A stretch of 64,000 bases of DNA from an uncultured Collinsella sp. (GCA_905208635.1 CAJLPX010000011.1:1-64000); one strand, 5' to 3'; positions 14,839-23,748 are shown, counted from the first letter of the stretch. Numbers and translations: made by a program. The notes: generated by a model not told the origin, from the sequence alone.

Positions 14839-16620
14839 ATGACGATCACCGAAATCGATGAGAAGTTCATGCGCGAGGCGCTGGCGGAGGCGCGAGCCGC
14901 CGCGGCGGTGGGCGAGGTACCCATCGGAGCCGTAGTGGTGCGCGACGGCGAGATCGTCGCGAGGGCGCACAATCGGCGCGAGCTCGATCAGGATCCTTCG
15001 GCTCATGCAGAGTTCGCGGCCCTGTGCGCTGCCGCTCGGTCGCTCGGTCGCTGGCGCCTTTCCGACTGTACGGTCTATGTGACGTTGGAACCCTGCTGCA
15101 TGTGCGCAGGCCTTATGGTTAACGCGCGCGTGGGGCGCTGCGTGTATGGCGCGAGCGACGCCAAGGCGGGCGCGTTGGGATCCCTATACGATTTGAATGC
15201 CGACTCGCGCCTGAATCATCGGTTTAACGTGACGGCTGGCGTGCTGGCAGACGAGTGTCGTGAGGTGTTGAGCGGCTATTTTAGTGGGTTGCGTGGCACC
15301 GATGGTACTGGCTGCGGTTGTGGGGCCGATCTCGAGGCACATGCCGCTCATGCCGAGGCGCTCGCGTGTGCCGAAGAAATCGCCGTTGAGGTGGTCGATT
15401 TTGGTGCCGCGTGCCGCCGGCCCCGCCGTGTGCTGTTGGCGATCGACTCCTTTAAGGGTAGCGTTTCGAGCGCGCAGGCGGAGGCGGCGGTTGCCGAAGG
15501 CGTGCGCCGTGTGTGGTCCGATGCCCAGGTGGCCACGTTGCCGCTGGCAGATGGTGGTGAGGGAACGCTCGATGCCGTTGCCGCGTGCGGCGGTGAGATT
15601 GTGACCTGCGAGGTGGCAGGCCCCTTTGGCGACCGCGTGTCCGCCCGGATACTGGTGGACGGCGAGCACGAGTCGGCTGTTATTGAGATGGCCGAAGCCG
15701 CAGGCATCGGGTACTCGCCTTGCACGGAGTCGTCGGCGCTTGCGGCTTCGACCTATGGCGTGGGCGAACTGATGCTTCATGCGGTTCGCACGGGTGCAAA
15801 GACTATCTATATTGGCTTGGGCGGCAGCGCCACCAACGACGGCGGCGCCGGCATGCTGCAGACGCTGGGCGCGCGTGTGGTCGATGATCGGGGCTGCGAT
15901 GTCGCCCCCGGTCTTGCCGGCCTTGAGCAGGTGGCGAGCGTTGATTTGGCGCCAGCGCTTCGGGCGCTGAACGGCGCGCGTGTCGTGGTGCTTTCCGATG
16001 TCGAGAATCCGCTTGTGGGACGCCGAGGCGCCCTAGCGGTGTTCGGTGGGCAGAAGGGCCTGCCGACAGATGACGCCGAAGCGCTTCACAAGTGCGACAG
16101 CTGGATGGTCGGCTACGGCCGCCTGCTCGATACGGCGATTGCTAGGGCGCGGGCTCAGGGGTTGTTGTGCGCACTCGAGGGCACACGGACATTTGGCTCG
16201 GTGCTCGGCGTGCCCGGTGCAGGTGCCGCCGGCGGCCTGGGAGCAGCGCTGTTGGCGCTCGGTGCGGAGCTGCGTTCGGGCGTGGAGACGGTGCTCGATC
16301 TCGTGGGATTTGACGATCGCGTGCGCGATGTCGACCTCGTCATAACGGGCGAGGGCAATATGGATGAGCAGTCCGCCGCCGGCAAGGCGCCGGTGGGTGT
16401 GGCCCGTCGTGCGAAGCGATATGGCAAGCCGGCAATCGCTGTCGTGGGCGGTCGCGCTGACAACCTGGATGCGGTGTACGAGCAGGGTATCGACTTGGTT
16501 TTGCCGATTTGCCGCAAGCCCATGGATCTGGAGCGGGCACTCGATCCGCAAGAAGCCACAACCAACCTCATCTGCGCCGGCGAGGCAACTGCCCAAGCCT
16601 ATGACCTCGCTCGCCTCTAA
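14839..16620 (+). CDS. Fusion of tRNA adenosine deaminase (TadA) and glycerate kinase
   Basis: Single open frame of 593 residues with two enzymes. Residues 1-155 are TadA, which converts A34 to inosine in tRNA-Arg: 'HAEFAAL' gives zinc His56 and catalytic Glu58, and 'PCCMCA' gives zinc Cys86 and Cys89. A Cys/Ala/His-rich linker of about 40 residues follows. From about 195 it is a GlxK/GarK-type glycerate kinase ('VLLAIDSFKGSVSSAQA', 'LPLADGGEGT', 'IGLGGSATNDGGAGML', 'VLGVPGAGAAGGLGAAL', 'VDLVITGEGNMDEQS'). No stop or frame break separates them. The start at 14839 has a GGGAAGG site. The two activities are metabolically unrelated. Confidence 0.9.
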   Translation: MTITEIDEKFMREALAEARAAAAVGEVPIGAVVVRDGEIVARAHNRRELDQDPSAHAEFAALCAAARSLGRWRLSDCTVYVTLEPCCMCAGLMVNARVGRCVYGASDAKAGALGSLYDLNADSRLNHRFNVTAGVLADECREVLSGYFSGLRGTDGTGCGCGADLEAHAAHAEALACAEEIAVEVVDFGAACRRPRRVLLAIDSFKGSVSSAQAEAAVAEGVRRVWSDAQVATLPLADGGEGTLDAVAACGGEIVTCEVAGPFGDRVSARILVDGEHESAVIEMAEAAGIGYSPCTESSALAASTYGVGELMLHAVRTGAKTIYIGLGGSATNDGGAGMLQTLGARVVDDRGCDVAPGLAGLEQVASVDLAPALRALNGARVVVLSDVENPLVGRRGALAVFGGQKGLPTDDAEALHKCDSWMVGYGRLLDTAIARARAQGLLCALEGTRTFGSVLGVPGAGAAGGLGAALLALGAELRSGVETVLDLVGFDDRVRDVDLVITGEGNMDEQSAAGKAPVGVARRAKRYGKPAIAVVGGRADNLDAVYEQGIDLVLPICRKPMDLERALDPQEATTNLICAGEATAQAYDLARL

Positions 16621-16636
16621 AACCCATCCCCTCGAT

Positions 16637-16705
16637 AAGTTGCGGTGAAATACGGAGTGTTTTTGCCTTTAAGGTGCCAATTCAGTCTGTATTCCACCGC
16701 AACTT
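16637..16705. repeat. GTTGCGGTG hairpin repeat, copy 1
   Basis: Arms AAGTTGCGGTGAAATACGGA and TCTGTATTCCACCGCAACTT (20 bases, two G-T type mismatches) begin 17 bases after the fusion-gene stop. A homologous copy in inverse orientation is at 43026-43091, also directly after a gene. May serve as a transcription end. Confidence 0.75.
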
Positions 16706-16757
16706 CGTGAATGGTCATCCGAGGCTGGTCGACATGGGTCTCGAGTCGGACCGTTTG

Positions 16758-16915
16758 CCACGAAATGCGGCCATCTACTACGTTTGACCGAGCTACCTCG
16801 ACCATCCCGGATTTTGTGAAATTAAAACTGCAGGTAGACGGCTTGCCGATTTTCGAAAAAGTCGGCTATGGTCGACCCATGCGACCAAAACGTAGTAGAT
16901 AGGCCCTTTTCGTGG
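16758..16915 (+). mobile_element. MITE-like element A, copy 1 (158 bp)
   Basis: Terminal inverted repeats: CCACGAAATG at the left, CTTTTCGTGG at the right, and inside them ATCTACTACGTTT and AAACGTAGTAGAT. A full-length copy of the same 158-bp size lies inverted at 54380-54537. No protein is credible inside; a 63-codon frame crossing it is not conserved in the second copy. No target duplication is obvious. Confidence 0.75.
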
Positions 16916-16935
16916 TGCAGCACCGGATCAGTCTA

Positions 16936-17015
16936 TTTGGGACGGGGCTTTCTTGACTACTTTCGCCACCCTGATGCCCCCAGTCAAAAAGTAGTCAAAA
17001 AGGCCCCGTCCCAAA
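16936..17015. repeat. Long hairpin upstream of the SRP RNA
   Basis: Outer arms TTTGGGACGGGGC and GCCCCGTCCCAAA plus inner arms TGACTACTTT and AAAGTAGTCA form an 80-bp hairpin with a small internal loop. It sits 10 bases before the -35 box of the SRP RNA gene. Confidence 0.8.
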
Positions 17016-17024
17016 TTAGCCACC

Positions 17025-17053
17025 TTGCCCCATCGGGCGGGAGCGGGTAAGAT
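17025..17053 (+). promoter_or_regulatory. SRP RNA promoter
   Basis: TTGCCC at 17025 and TAAGAT at 17048 are spaced by 17 bases, placing the start of transcription close to the RNA 5' end. Confidence 0.65.
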
Positions 17054-17068
17054 ATACCGAGCGCCTAG

Positions 17069-17170
17069 CGCGTTCGATGGGTTCGGATGACGACATGTTC
17101 CGAATCTGGTCAGGTCCGGAAGGAAGCAGCCATAAGGAGCCTCTGTCGGGCATCCGAATCCATCGAGCGC
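17069..17170 (+). ncRNA. ffs: Signal recognition particle RNA, small bacterial type
   Basis: Contains the nearly invariant SRP core GGTCAGGTCCGGAAGGAAGC followed by AGCC. The flanking helix is long: GCGTTCGATGGGTTCGGATG pairs with the 3' CATCCGAATCCATCGAGCGC. The length of about 100 nt fits the 4.5S-like RNA without an Alu domain. The product binds Ffh and directs inner-membrane protein targeting. Confidence 0.95.
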
Positions 17171-17184
17171 ACGGGCGCTTTTTT
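17167..17184 (+). terminator. Terminator of the SRP RNA
   Basis: GCGC, loop ACGG, GCGC, then TTTTTT. It overlaps the last bases of the mature RNA helix. Confidence 0.85.
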
Positions 17185-17197
17185 GGTGCCGCGACAT

Positions 17198-17292
17198 GGC
17201 CCGGCCGGCGACGAGGTATTTGGTGTCTCGCTGGTCCTCGGCTGCGCCTGCGGGATCGCTCGACTACCAAATGCCTCGTCGCCGGCCGGGCC
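17198..17292. repeat. Long hairpin downstream of the SRP RNA
   Basis: Arms of 27 bases, GGCCCGGCCGGCGACGAGG... (17198-17224) and its complement (17266-17292), with one G-T pair. The 41-base loop is GC-rich. It begins 14 bases after the terminator. Confidence 0.85.
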
Positions 17293-17432
17293 CCGTCGTC
17301 CAAAAATCACCCGTAAAGGCGCGTTAGTCTAATTAAATCTATCCCTTAAGGAATGCGGCTTGCTAGTGTTGTCTGGGCATTGATGGCTACGTGGTTCAAG
17401 AGACGGCGGCGTTGCCATCTGTTTTTACAAGT

Positions 17433-17478
17433 AAAGAGGCCCGTTTCCCTGGTTTTGGTTGGGGAAACGGGCCTCTTT
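17433..17478 (-). terminator. Terminator of LAxTG gene 1
   Basis: AAAGAGGCCCGTTTCCC and GGGGAAACGGGCCTCTTT form the stem; on the minus strand it ends CTCTTTAC. Confidence 0.85.
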
Positions 17479-17521
17479 GTCTATGGGCTTGTAGATTGGT
17501 GGGAGCGATATGCTCTGGCAG

Positions 17522-18487
17522 CTACTTTGAGTTCTTGATGCGGCGTACACCCGCGGTGGCTATTCCGAACCCTGCGGCGGCGATTCCTGCGAGTACGATT
17601 GCACTAGGCGTCGTGTCGCCCGTATTCGCAAGCTTGCCGTCTGCATTTGCTTGCTTGGTGGAGCTCGATGGAGCGTATTTGCCGGTCGCGGGCGAGCTGG
17701 CGGGCTGTGCCGTTTCGGCCGGCTGCGCTGAGCTGGAGGGTTTTGTCGTCTCGGCGGGTTTCGTTATTTCGGGTGAGGTGGCCTTGTCTGCCGCGGCTTT
17801 CGCCTCTTCGTATGCCTTGCAGGCGTCGTCATAGGCCGCTTGCGCCTTTTCCAAATCGCCGAGGAGCGCATTTCGCTTGGCTATGTCCTCGTCGATGTGG
17901 GCTTTGGCTTCCTCTGCCTCACTTTCGAAATACTGAACCTGTCTTTCCTGGCTTTCGAGCCGGCGTTGGCAGTGGTGAAGATCATCTTCACAAGATTTTT
18001 CTCGCCTTTCTGCCGACATGATCTCACTTCGCAACTGCTTAATAGTTTCGTTAGAAGCTCCGTCGTCGATTGCCTTATTTAATTCTGCCTGAAGGCCGCT
18101 TGTCCGGTTGTGGGCCTCATCGTATTTGGCTTGGGCTGCATCGACGTTCGCTTGCATGGCGGGAAGGGGTTCCCTCCGTTTGGCGGCTTCCGTCACCACC
18201 ATGTCGTAGATCTCTTGAAAAGCGGCAATGTCATCATCGATTTCCGCAAGTTTCTCGGGACTTGCGGCGTCTTTTGCGGCCTCGAGGGTTTTGAGCGCTT
18301 CCTGCATGGCTGCATACGCTTTTTCTTTTGCGGCGGCCGCATCTTCCGTATGCAAGGCAACTGCATTGATGGGGGAACTGGTTTCCGCCGCTATCGCCGT
18401 TGCGGGGGCGATTCCCGCGGCGAGTGCCGCGGAAAGGGCGATGCCCAAGGTTGCTCGTCTTGCTCTTCTTGCGAGAATGTCGTTCAT
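17522..18487 (-). CDS. Coiled-coil surface protein with LAxTG sorting signal (paralogue 1)
   Basis: 321 residues. Signal peptide ('MNDILARRARRATLGIALSA', cleaved near 'AIAAE'), then a long charged coiled coil rich in Ala, Glu and Lys (about 45-235), a Pro/Ser/Thr wall-spanning stretch ('SPEITKPAETTKPSSSAQPA') and a C-terminal 'KLANTGD' motif, hydrophobic helix and 'RRIKNSK' tail. That is a sortase substrate with LANTG in place of LPxTG; LAxTG is the known preference of class E sortases of high-GC actinobacteria. Likely covalently wall-anchored. Role unknown. Start at 18487 has a GAGGTGCCGAG site and an upstream TATACT box. Confidence 0.85.
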   Translation of the reverse strand: MNDILARRARRATLGIALSAALAAGIAPATAIAAETSSPINAVALHTEDAAAAKEKAYAAMQEALKTLEAAKDAASPEKLAEIDDDIAAFQEIYDMVVTEAAKRREPLPAMQANVDAAQAKYDEAHNRTSGLQAELNKAIDDGASNETIKQLRSEIMSAERREKSCEDDLHHCQRRLESQERQVQYFESEAEEAKAHIDEDIAKRNALLGDLEKAQAAYDDACKAYEEAKAAADKATSPEITKPAETTKPSSSAQPAETAQPASSPATGKYAPSSSTKQANADGKLANTGDTTPSAIVLAGIAAAGFGIATAGVRRIKNSK

Positions 18488-18701
18488 CTCGGCACCTCAT
18501 TTCAAGGGTCGGCGACTAACTTGGTAGCACTAATGTAAGTATATCAGGCGGTTTGCCCGCCATTGATCGGGCGTGCGCGTATACCCCTTGATTAACAGCC
18601 ATTAAATCTATCCCTTAAGGAACGCGGCTTGCTAGTGTTGTCTGGGCATTGATGGCTGCGTGGTACAAGAGACGGCGGCATTGCCATCTGTTTTTTCAAG
18701 T

Positions 18702-18743
18702 AAAGAGGCCCGTTTCCATGGGTTGGGGAAACGGGCCTCTTTT
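18702..18743 (-). terminator. Terminator of LAxTG gene 2
   Basis: AAAGAGGCCCGTTTCC and GGAAACGGGCCTCTTTT arms, same as in the first unit. Confidence 0.85.
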
Positions 18744-18786
18744 GTCTCCGGGTTTGTGGATTGGCGAAGGTAGTATGATCTGGCGG

Positions 18787-19833
18787 CTATTTTGAGTTCT
18801 TGAGGCGGCGTGTGGCTGCGGTGGCTATTCCGAGTCCTGTGGCGGCGATGCCTGCGAGTGCGATTGCGCTCGGCGCTGCGTCGCCCGTGTTCGCGAGCTT
18901 GCCGGCGGTCGTATCTGCTTGCTTGCCGCTGCTCGAGTTCGCCTGCTTGGTGGAGCTCGGCGGGGTATTTTTGCCGGTCGCGGACGAGCCGGTGGGCTGC
19001 GCCGTCTCGGCCGGTTGCGCCGAGTTGGAGGGAGGCGTCGTCTCGGTCGGTTGCGTTATCTCGGGCGAGGTGGCCTTGTCTGCCGCGGCCTTTGCCTCTT
19101 CGTATGCCTTGCAGGCGTCGTCATAGGCCGTTTGCGCTTTTTTCAAATTGTCGAGGAGCGCATCTCGCCAGGCTGTGAACTGGTCGGTATGGGCTTTATA
19201 TTTCTCTACAGCACGTTCACAGTCATTAACTTGTCTTTCCTGCCTTTTGAGGCGGTCCTGGACCTCGCGGAGCTCCATTTCGCAAAAGTCAACTCGCGCT
19301 TTTGCCGTTACGATCTCTTGGCGCAACGACTTTATTTGCTGTTTAATAGTTTCGGCAAGCTCCTCGTCGCCGAGTGCTTCGACTGCCTTAAGCTCCTCAA
19401 GTTTCATGTCTAATTTTGCTTGGAGCTCGCTTACCCGGTTGATGGCCTCGTCGTATTTGGCTTGGGCTGCATCGATGTCCGCTTGCATGGTGGGAAGGGA
19501 TCCCCTCAATTCGGCGGCTTGCGCCGCCATCTTGTCGCGGAGCTCTTGAAAACGGGCAATGTCATCATTGAATCTCGCAATTTTCTCGGGACTTGCGGCG
19601 TCTTTTGCGGCCTCGAGGTTTTTGAGCGCTTCCTGCATGGCTGCATACGCTTTTTCTTTTGCGGCGGCCGCGTCTTCCGTCTGCAAGGCAACTGCACCGG
19701 TGGGGGAACTGGTTTCTGCCGCGATCGCCGTTACGGGGGGGCGATTCCCGCGACAAGCGCCGCGGAAAGGGCGATGCCCACAGTTGCTCGTCTTGCTCTT
19801 CTTGCGAGAATGTCGTTCATCTCGGCACCTCAT
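18787..19833 (-). CDS. Coiled-coil LAxTG surface protein (paralogue 2), frameshifted in the signal peptide at a G7 tract
   Basis: Same architecture as paralogue 1, with a longer coiled coil and wall-spanning region, ending 'KLANTGD', helix, 'RRLKNSK'. The correct start is the ATG at 19820, which opens the same signal peptide as paralogue 1. At 19735-19741 this copy has seven G on the plus strand where paralogue 1 has five. The change shifts the frame and gives a TAA right after 'GIAPP'. The displayed long frame from 19833 therefore lacks a signal peptide. Lengths of five or eight would restore the frame. I read this as a phase-variable OFF state; a sequencing error or simple pseudogene is possible. 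Confidence 0.75.
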   Translation of the reverse strand: MRCRDERHSRKKSKTSNCGHRPFRGACRGNRPPVTAIAAETSSPTGAVALQTEDAAAAKEKAYAAMQEALKNLEAAKDAASPEKIARFNDDIARFQELRDKMAAQAAELRGSLPTMQADIDAAQAKYDEAINRVSELQAKLDMKLEELKAVEALGDEELAETIKQQIKSLRQEIVTAKARVDFCEMELREVQDRLKRQERQVNDCERAVEKYKAHTDQFTAWRDALLDNLKKAQTAYDDACKAYEEAKAAADKATSPEITQPTETTPPSNSAQPAETAQPTGSSATGKNTPPSSTKQANSSSGKQADTTAGKLANTGDAAPSAIALAGIAATGLGIATAATRRLKNSK

Positions 19834-20034
19834 TTCAAGGGTCGGCGGCTCAACTTGGTAGCACTAATGTAAGTATACCAAGTGATCGACCCGTAACTTG
19901 CCGGGCATGCGCGCCTCTCCGCTTCTCTGGAAACCGAATCCCATTAGAAATGACGAGCTGCTTACGCAATTTTTGGGCTCACCGTACTATCATGATTCGA
20001 ATTGAGTGTGAATGATGATAGGGAGCGCCTTTTT

Positions 20035-21888
20035 ATGATTGAGCTGCTCAGGCGTTTTGGTGGTAAGTTTCGCCGATATATGGTGATTGGCCCTGCGTGC
20101 AAGCTGATCGAAGTGATCTTTGACCTGCTGACGCCGCTGGTGATTGCCCAGATGATCGATAAGGGTATTGGCGCACACGATGTCAACGCCGTTATCCACT
20201 ACGGCATGGTACTTGGCGCCATGGCTGTGATCGGCATCTCGTTTACGCTCGTCTGCCAAAAGATGGCGGCGCTGACCTCGCAGGGCATGGGCACCGACAT
20301 TCGCGGCGCGCTCTACGAGCACATCAACAAACTGAGCTATGCCGAACTCGACCGCTTTGGCACGCCGTCGCTTATCACCCGCATCACTAACGACGTCAAC
20401 CAGGTGCAGCTTGCCGTGGCGTTGGGCGTGCGCATGCTCATCCGCTGGCCCTTCTTGGCGGTGGGCTCCATGTGCGCGGCCCTTGTCATCGACCTTAAGC
20501 TCGGCATGATCTTTTTGATTTGCACGCCCGCCATCGGCCTGGTGTTTTGGTTTGTCATGGCGCGCTGCATCCCGTACTACAAGCAGCTGCAGGCAAAGCT
20601 CGACCGTATTGCGCTTATCTGCCGCGAAGGCCTTTCAGGCGCTCGCGTGGTTCGCGCCTTTGTGCGCGAAGATCACGAGCGTGAGCGCTTCGCCCAAGCT
20701 GCCGATGACCAGGCCAATACTGCCATCGCGGTGGGCAAGCTCTCGTCGATTCTCAACCCCGTCACGTTTCTTGTGATGAACCTGGGCGTGTGTGCCATCC
20801 TGTGGGTGGGCGGCATCCAGGTCAACGTGGGCGAGCTCACGCAGGGTCAGGTCATGGCGTTTGTGAACTACATGACGCAGACCCTGACCTCCATCGTGTA
20901 CGTTGCCAACCTGGTCGTGGTCTTTACCAAGGCGAGCGCCAGTGCGTCGCGCATCAACGAGGTGCTCAATTGCGTGCCGAGCATCACCGACGAGGACAGC
21001 CAGCCGGTCGCGCTGCCCAAGCCGGGCAATGTCGCTCCAGTTCCTGCGCTGAGCTTTAGCCATGCGAGCTTCTCTTTTGGCGCCGGCGCTGCCAACGCCG
21101 TCAACGATGTGACGCTGGAGCTGCCGCTGGGCAAGACGCTCGGCATTATCGGCGGCACGGGCAGCGGCAAGTCCACGCTCGTCTCGCTTATCCCGCGCCT
21201 GTACGATGCGGGCACCGGCAGCGTGAGCGTGATGGGCGCCGACGTGCGCACCTGGCCGCTCGATCAGCTGCGCCATGTGGTCGCGACCGTCCCGCAACGC
21301 GCGTCGCTGGTGAGCGGCACCATCCGCAGCAACCTGACCTGGCGCGACGAGGCGGCAACCGACGAGGATCTCTGGGCGGCGCTCGACATGGCGCAGGCGA
21401 GCGAGTTCGTGCGCAACAAGCCGCAGGGGCTCGATGCCCCGGTCGAGGCGGGCGGTAAGAACTTCAGCGGTGGCCAACGCCAGCGCTTGACCATCGCGCG
21501 CGCCCTGGTGGGCTCGCCACAGGTCCTGATCATGGACGACTCCGCCTCGGCGCTCGACTTTAAGACTGATGCGGCGCTTCGCCGTGCCATTCGCGAGCGC
21601 AGCATGCGCGGTGCCGCCGAGGGCGGGCTACCGCTCACGACGGTGATTGTGAGCCAGCGCGTCTCGACCGTGCGCGACGCCGATATGATCTGCGTACTCG
21701 ACCACGGCTCGGTTGCGGGCCTGGGCACGCACGATGAGCTGTACACGACCTGCCAGCTCTATCGCGAGATTTGCCAGTCGCAGCTGCGCCGCGAGGAACT
21801 CGAGGGCCAGCAGGGGAGCACGACGCCCGCGTCCATCCCAGGCGCCGCGTGCGCCCTGGCATCCACTTGCGCAAAGGAGGGCTGCTAA
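20035..21888 (+). CDS. ABC exporter half-transporter, subunit A (second pair)
   Basis: 617 residues: six-helix membrane domain (about 1-300) and ATPase domain (about 340-580). Walker A 'GGTGSGKST', signature 'NFSGGQRQRLT', Walker B 'VLIMDDSASALD' with Asp in place of the catalytic Glu. This is the degenerate-site subunit of a heterodimer, parallel to the gene at 6018. The start at 20035 follows GGGAGCG; an in-frame TTG at 20002 is less likely. About 35 extra residues after the ATPase domain are low complexity and Cys-containing. No regulator gene is adjacent. Substrate unknown. Confidence 0.92.
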   Translation: MIELLRRFGGKFRRYMVIGPACKLIEVIFDLLTPLVIAQMIDKGIGAHDVNAVIHYGMVLGAMAVIGISFTLVCQKMAALTSQGMGTDIRGALYEHINKLSYAELDRFGTPSLITRITNDVNQVQLAVALGVRMLIRWPFLAVGSMCAALVIDLKLGMIFLICTPAIGLVFWFVMARCIPYYKQLQAKLDRIALICREGLSGARVVRAFVREDHERERFAQAADDQANTAIAVGKLSSILNPVTFLVMNLGVCAILWVGGIQVNVGELTQGQVMAFVNYMTQTLTSIVYVANLVVVFTKASASASRINEVLNCVPSITDEDSQPVALPKPGNVAPVPALSFSHASFSFGAGAANAVNDVTLELPLGKTLGIIGGTGSGKSTLVSLIPRLYDAGTGSVSVMGADVRTWPLDQLRHVVATVPQRASLVSGTIRSNLTWRDEAATDEDLWAALDMAQASEFVRNKPQGLDAPVEAGGKNFSGGQRQRLTIARALVGSPQVLIMDDSASALDFKTDAALRRAIRERSMRGAAEGGLPLTTVIVSQRVSTVRDADMICVLDHGSVAGLGTHDELYTTCQLYREICQSQLRREELEGQQGSTTPASIPGAACALASTCAKEGC

Positions 21889-23748
21889 ATGAATCCGTAT
21901 ACTTCTTCCGGTTCGGTCGCCACGATGACGGCCAACGTGTCCGGCAACGATAACCTCAACGACTTGGGTGACGGCCCGCGTCAGCCCGGCGACCCCGAGC
22001 GCTACCCCGTGGGCGCGGTAACTCGCCGCCTGCTGGGCTACGTCCGTCCGCATCGCATTTCGTTTACGGCGTCGTTTGTGAGCGCTGCCATCTCGGTGAT
22101 CTTACAACTCTATACGCCCATCCTCATCGGCGAGGGCATCGACCTCATCGTTGCCGCCGGGCAGGTGGACTTTGACGCGCTGCTGCCGCTCGTTACCAAG
22201 CTTGCGATTGTCGTGGTGGGCGCGGCGGCCTTCCAGTGGCTGCAGGGCTGCTGCGTCAACCGCCTGTCCTACGAGACAGTGCGCGACATGCGCGTGGAGG
22301 CGAGCGACAAGCTCAGCCGCATGCCGCTCAGCTTTATCGACAGCCATGCCCATGGTGACCTTATGAGCCGCGAAGTCAACGACGTCGACCAGGTGGGCGA
22401 TGGTCTGCTGCAGGGCTTCACGCAGCTCTTTACCGGCGTTATCACCATTGTGGGCACGCTCGCGTTTATGCTCTCCATCAACCTGACCATGACGCTCGTG
22501 GTGGTGCTCGTCACGCCGCTTTCCATCTTTGCGGCCGGCGCCATCGCAAAGCTCTCCAACAAGAGCTTTACGGCCCAGCAACGCATTCAAGGCCAGCTCG
22601 GCGGCCATATCGAGGAGTATGTGGGCGAGCAAAAGCTCGTGGACGCGTTTGCCTACGGCCCGAGCGCTCAGCAGCGCTTCGATGCCCTCAACGCCGAGCT
22701 GTATACGGCGGGTGAGCGCGCGCAGTTTATGGGCTCGCTTTCTAACCCCGGCACGCGCTTTATCAATAACATCATCTATGCCGTGGTCGCTGTGATCGGC
22801 TGCGTGGGCGTGATCACGGGCGTGCCCGCGGCGCTTACGGTGGGCGGCGTGCAGATTTTCCTGTCCTATGCCAACCAGTACACCAAGCCGTTCAACGAGG
22901 TCACCAACGTCATTACGCAGATCCAGACGGCGTATGCCTCGGCGCGCCGCATGTTCGCGCTGCTCGATGCACGCGAGCAGGAGCCCGACGCGGCGGATGC
23001 CGTGGAGCTTGTCGCCCCGCAGGGCGAGGTGACCTTTGAACACGTGGACTTTAGCTATGTGCCCGACCGCAAGCTGCTGCAGGATATCTGCATCGAGGCC
23101 AAACCCGGTACGCGCTTTGCCCTCGTCGGTCCCACGGGCTGTGGCAAGACGACGCTCATCAATCTGCTGCTGCGCTTTTACGATATCGATGCTGGGCGCA
23201 TCGCGGTCGATGGTCGCTCCTCGCGTGACTATACGCGCGCGAGCCTGCGCCGCGTCTTTGGCATGGTGCTGCAGGACACCTGGCTGTTCGAGGGCACGGT
23301 GGCCGAAAACATTGCCTACGGTTGCCCCGATGCCACGCGCGAGCAGATTGTCGAGGCCGCCAAGCGCGCGCACGCGCACAAGTTTATCGTGCAGCTGCCA
23401 GGCGGCTACGATACGGTGATCGGCGAGGACGGCGGCACGTTTAGCCAAGGTCAAAAACAGCTGCTGTGCATCGCGCGCGTCATGCTCACCGATCCGGCGA
23501 TTCTGCTGCTGGACGAGGCAACGTCGAGCATCGATACGCGTACCGAGCTGCAGGTGCAGGCGGCATTCGACGAGCTCATGGCTGGCCGCACGAGCTTTGT
23601 GGTGGCGCACCGCCTGTCGACGATCCGCAATGCCGACTGCATTCTGGTTATGCGCGACGGCCAGATTATCGAGCGCGGCACGCACGACGAGTTGCTAGCG
23701 GCAGGCGGCTTCTACGCCGAGCTCTACCGCAGCCAGTTTGCCCAGTAG
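21889..23748 (+). CDS. ABC exporter half-transporter, subunit B (second pair)
   Basis: 619 residues. N-terminal tail of about 45 residues, membrane domain to about 340, ATPase to the end. Walker A 'GPTGCGKTT', weakened signature 'TFSQGQKQLL', Walker B 'ILLLDEATSSID' with intact Glu. It complements the preceding subunit to give one active composite site. The start directly follows the previous stop codon and uses the AAAGGAGGGC site inside that gene, so translation is coupled. Confidence 0.93.
   Translation: MNPYTSSGSVATMTANVSGNDNLNDLGDGPRQPGDPERYPVGAVTRRLLGYVRPHRISFTASFVSAAISVILQLYTPILIGEGIDLIVAAGQVDFDALLPLVTKLAIVVVGAAAFQWLQGCCVNRLSYETVRDMRVEASDKLSRMPLSFIDSHAHGDLMSREVNDVDQVGDGLLQGFTQLFTGVITIVGTLAFMLSINLTMTLVVVLVTPLSIFAAGAIAKLSNKSFTAQQRIQGQLGGHIEEYVGEQKLVDAFAYGPSAQQRFDALNAELYTAGERAQFMGSLSNPGTRFINNIIYAVVAVIGCVGVITGVPAALTVGGVQIFLSYANQYTKPFNEVTNVITQIQTAYASARRMFALLDAREQEPDAADAVELVAPQGEVTFEHVDFSYVPDRKLLQDICIEAKPGTRFALVGPTGCGKTTLINLLLRFYDIDAGRIAVDGRSSRDYTRASLRRVFGMVLQDTWLFEGTVAENIAYGCPDATREQIVEAAKRAHAHKFIVQLPGGYDTVIGEDGGTFSQGQKQLLCIARVMLTDPAILLLDEATSSIDTRTELQVQAAFDELMAGRTSFVVAHRLSTIRNADCILVMRDGQIIERGTHDELLAAGGFYAELYRSQFAQ

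Larger units (their letters stand above)
17332..19879 (-). repeat. Tandem duplication carrying two LAxTG protein genes
   Basis: Two direct units, 17332-18546 and 18601-19879, each contain terminator, coding region, ribosome site and -10 box in the same order. Both start with ATTAAATCTATCCCTTAAGG and end near GCACTAATGTAAGTATA. Coding regions differ mainly in the middle of the coiled coil. Confidence 0.85.

Noticed and set aside
16711..16902. 63-codon frame through MITE-like element A
   Set aside because: The second copy at 54380-54537 does not keep the frame, and the element ends dictate the sequence.
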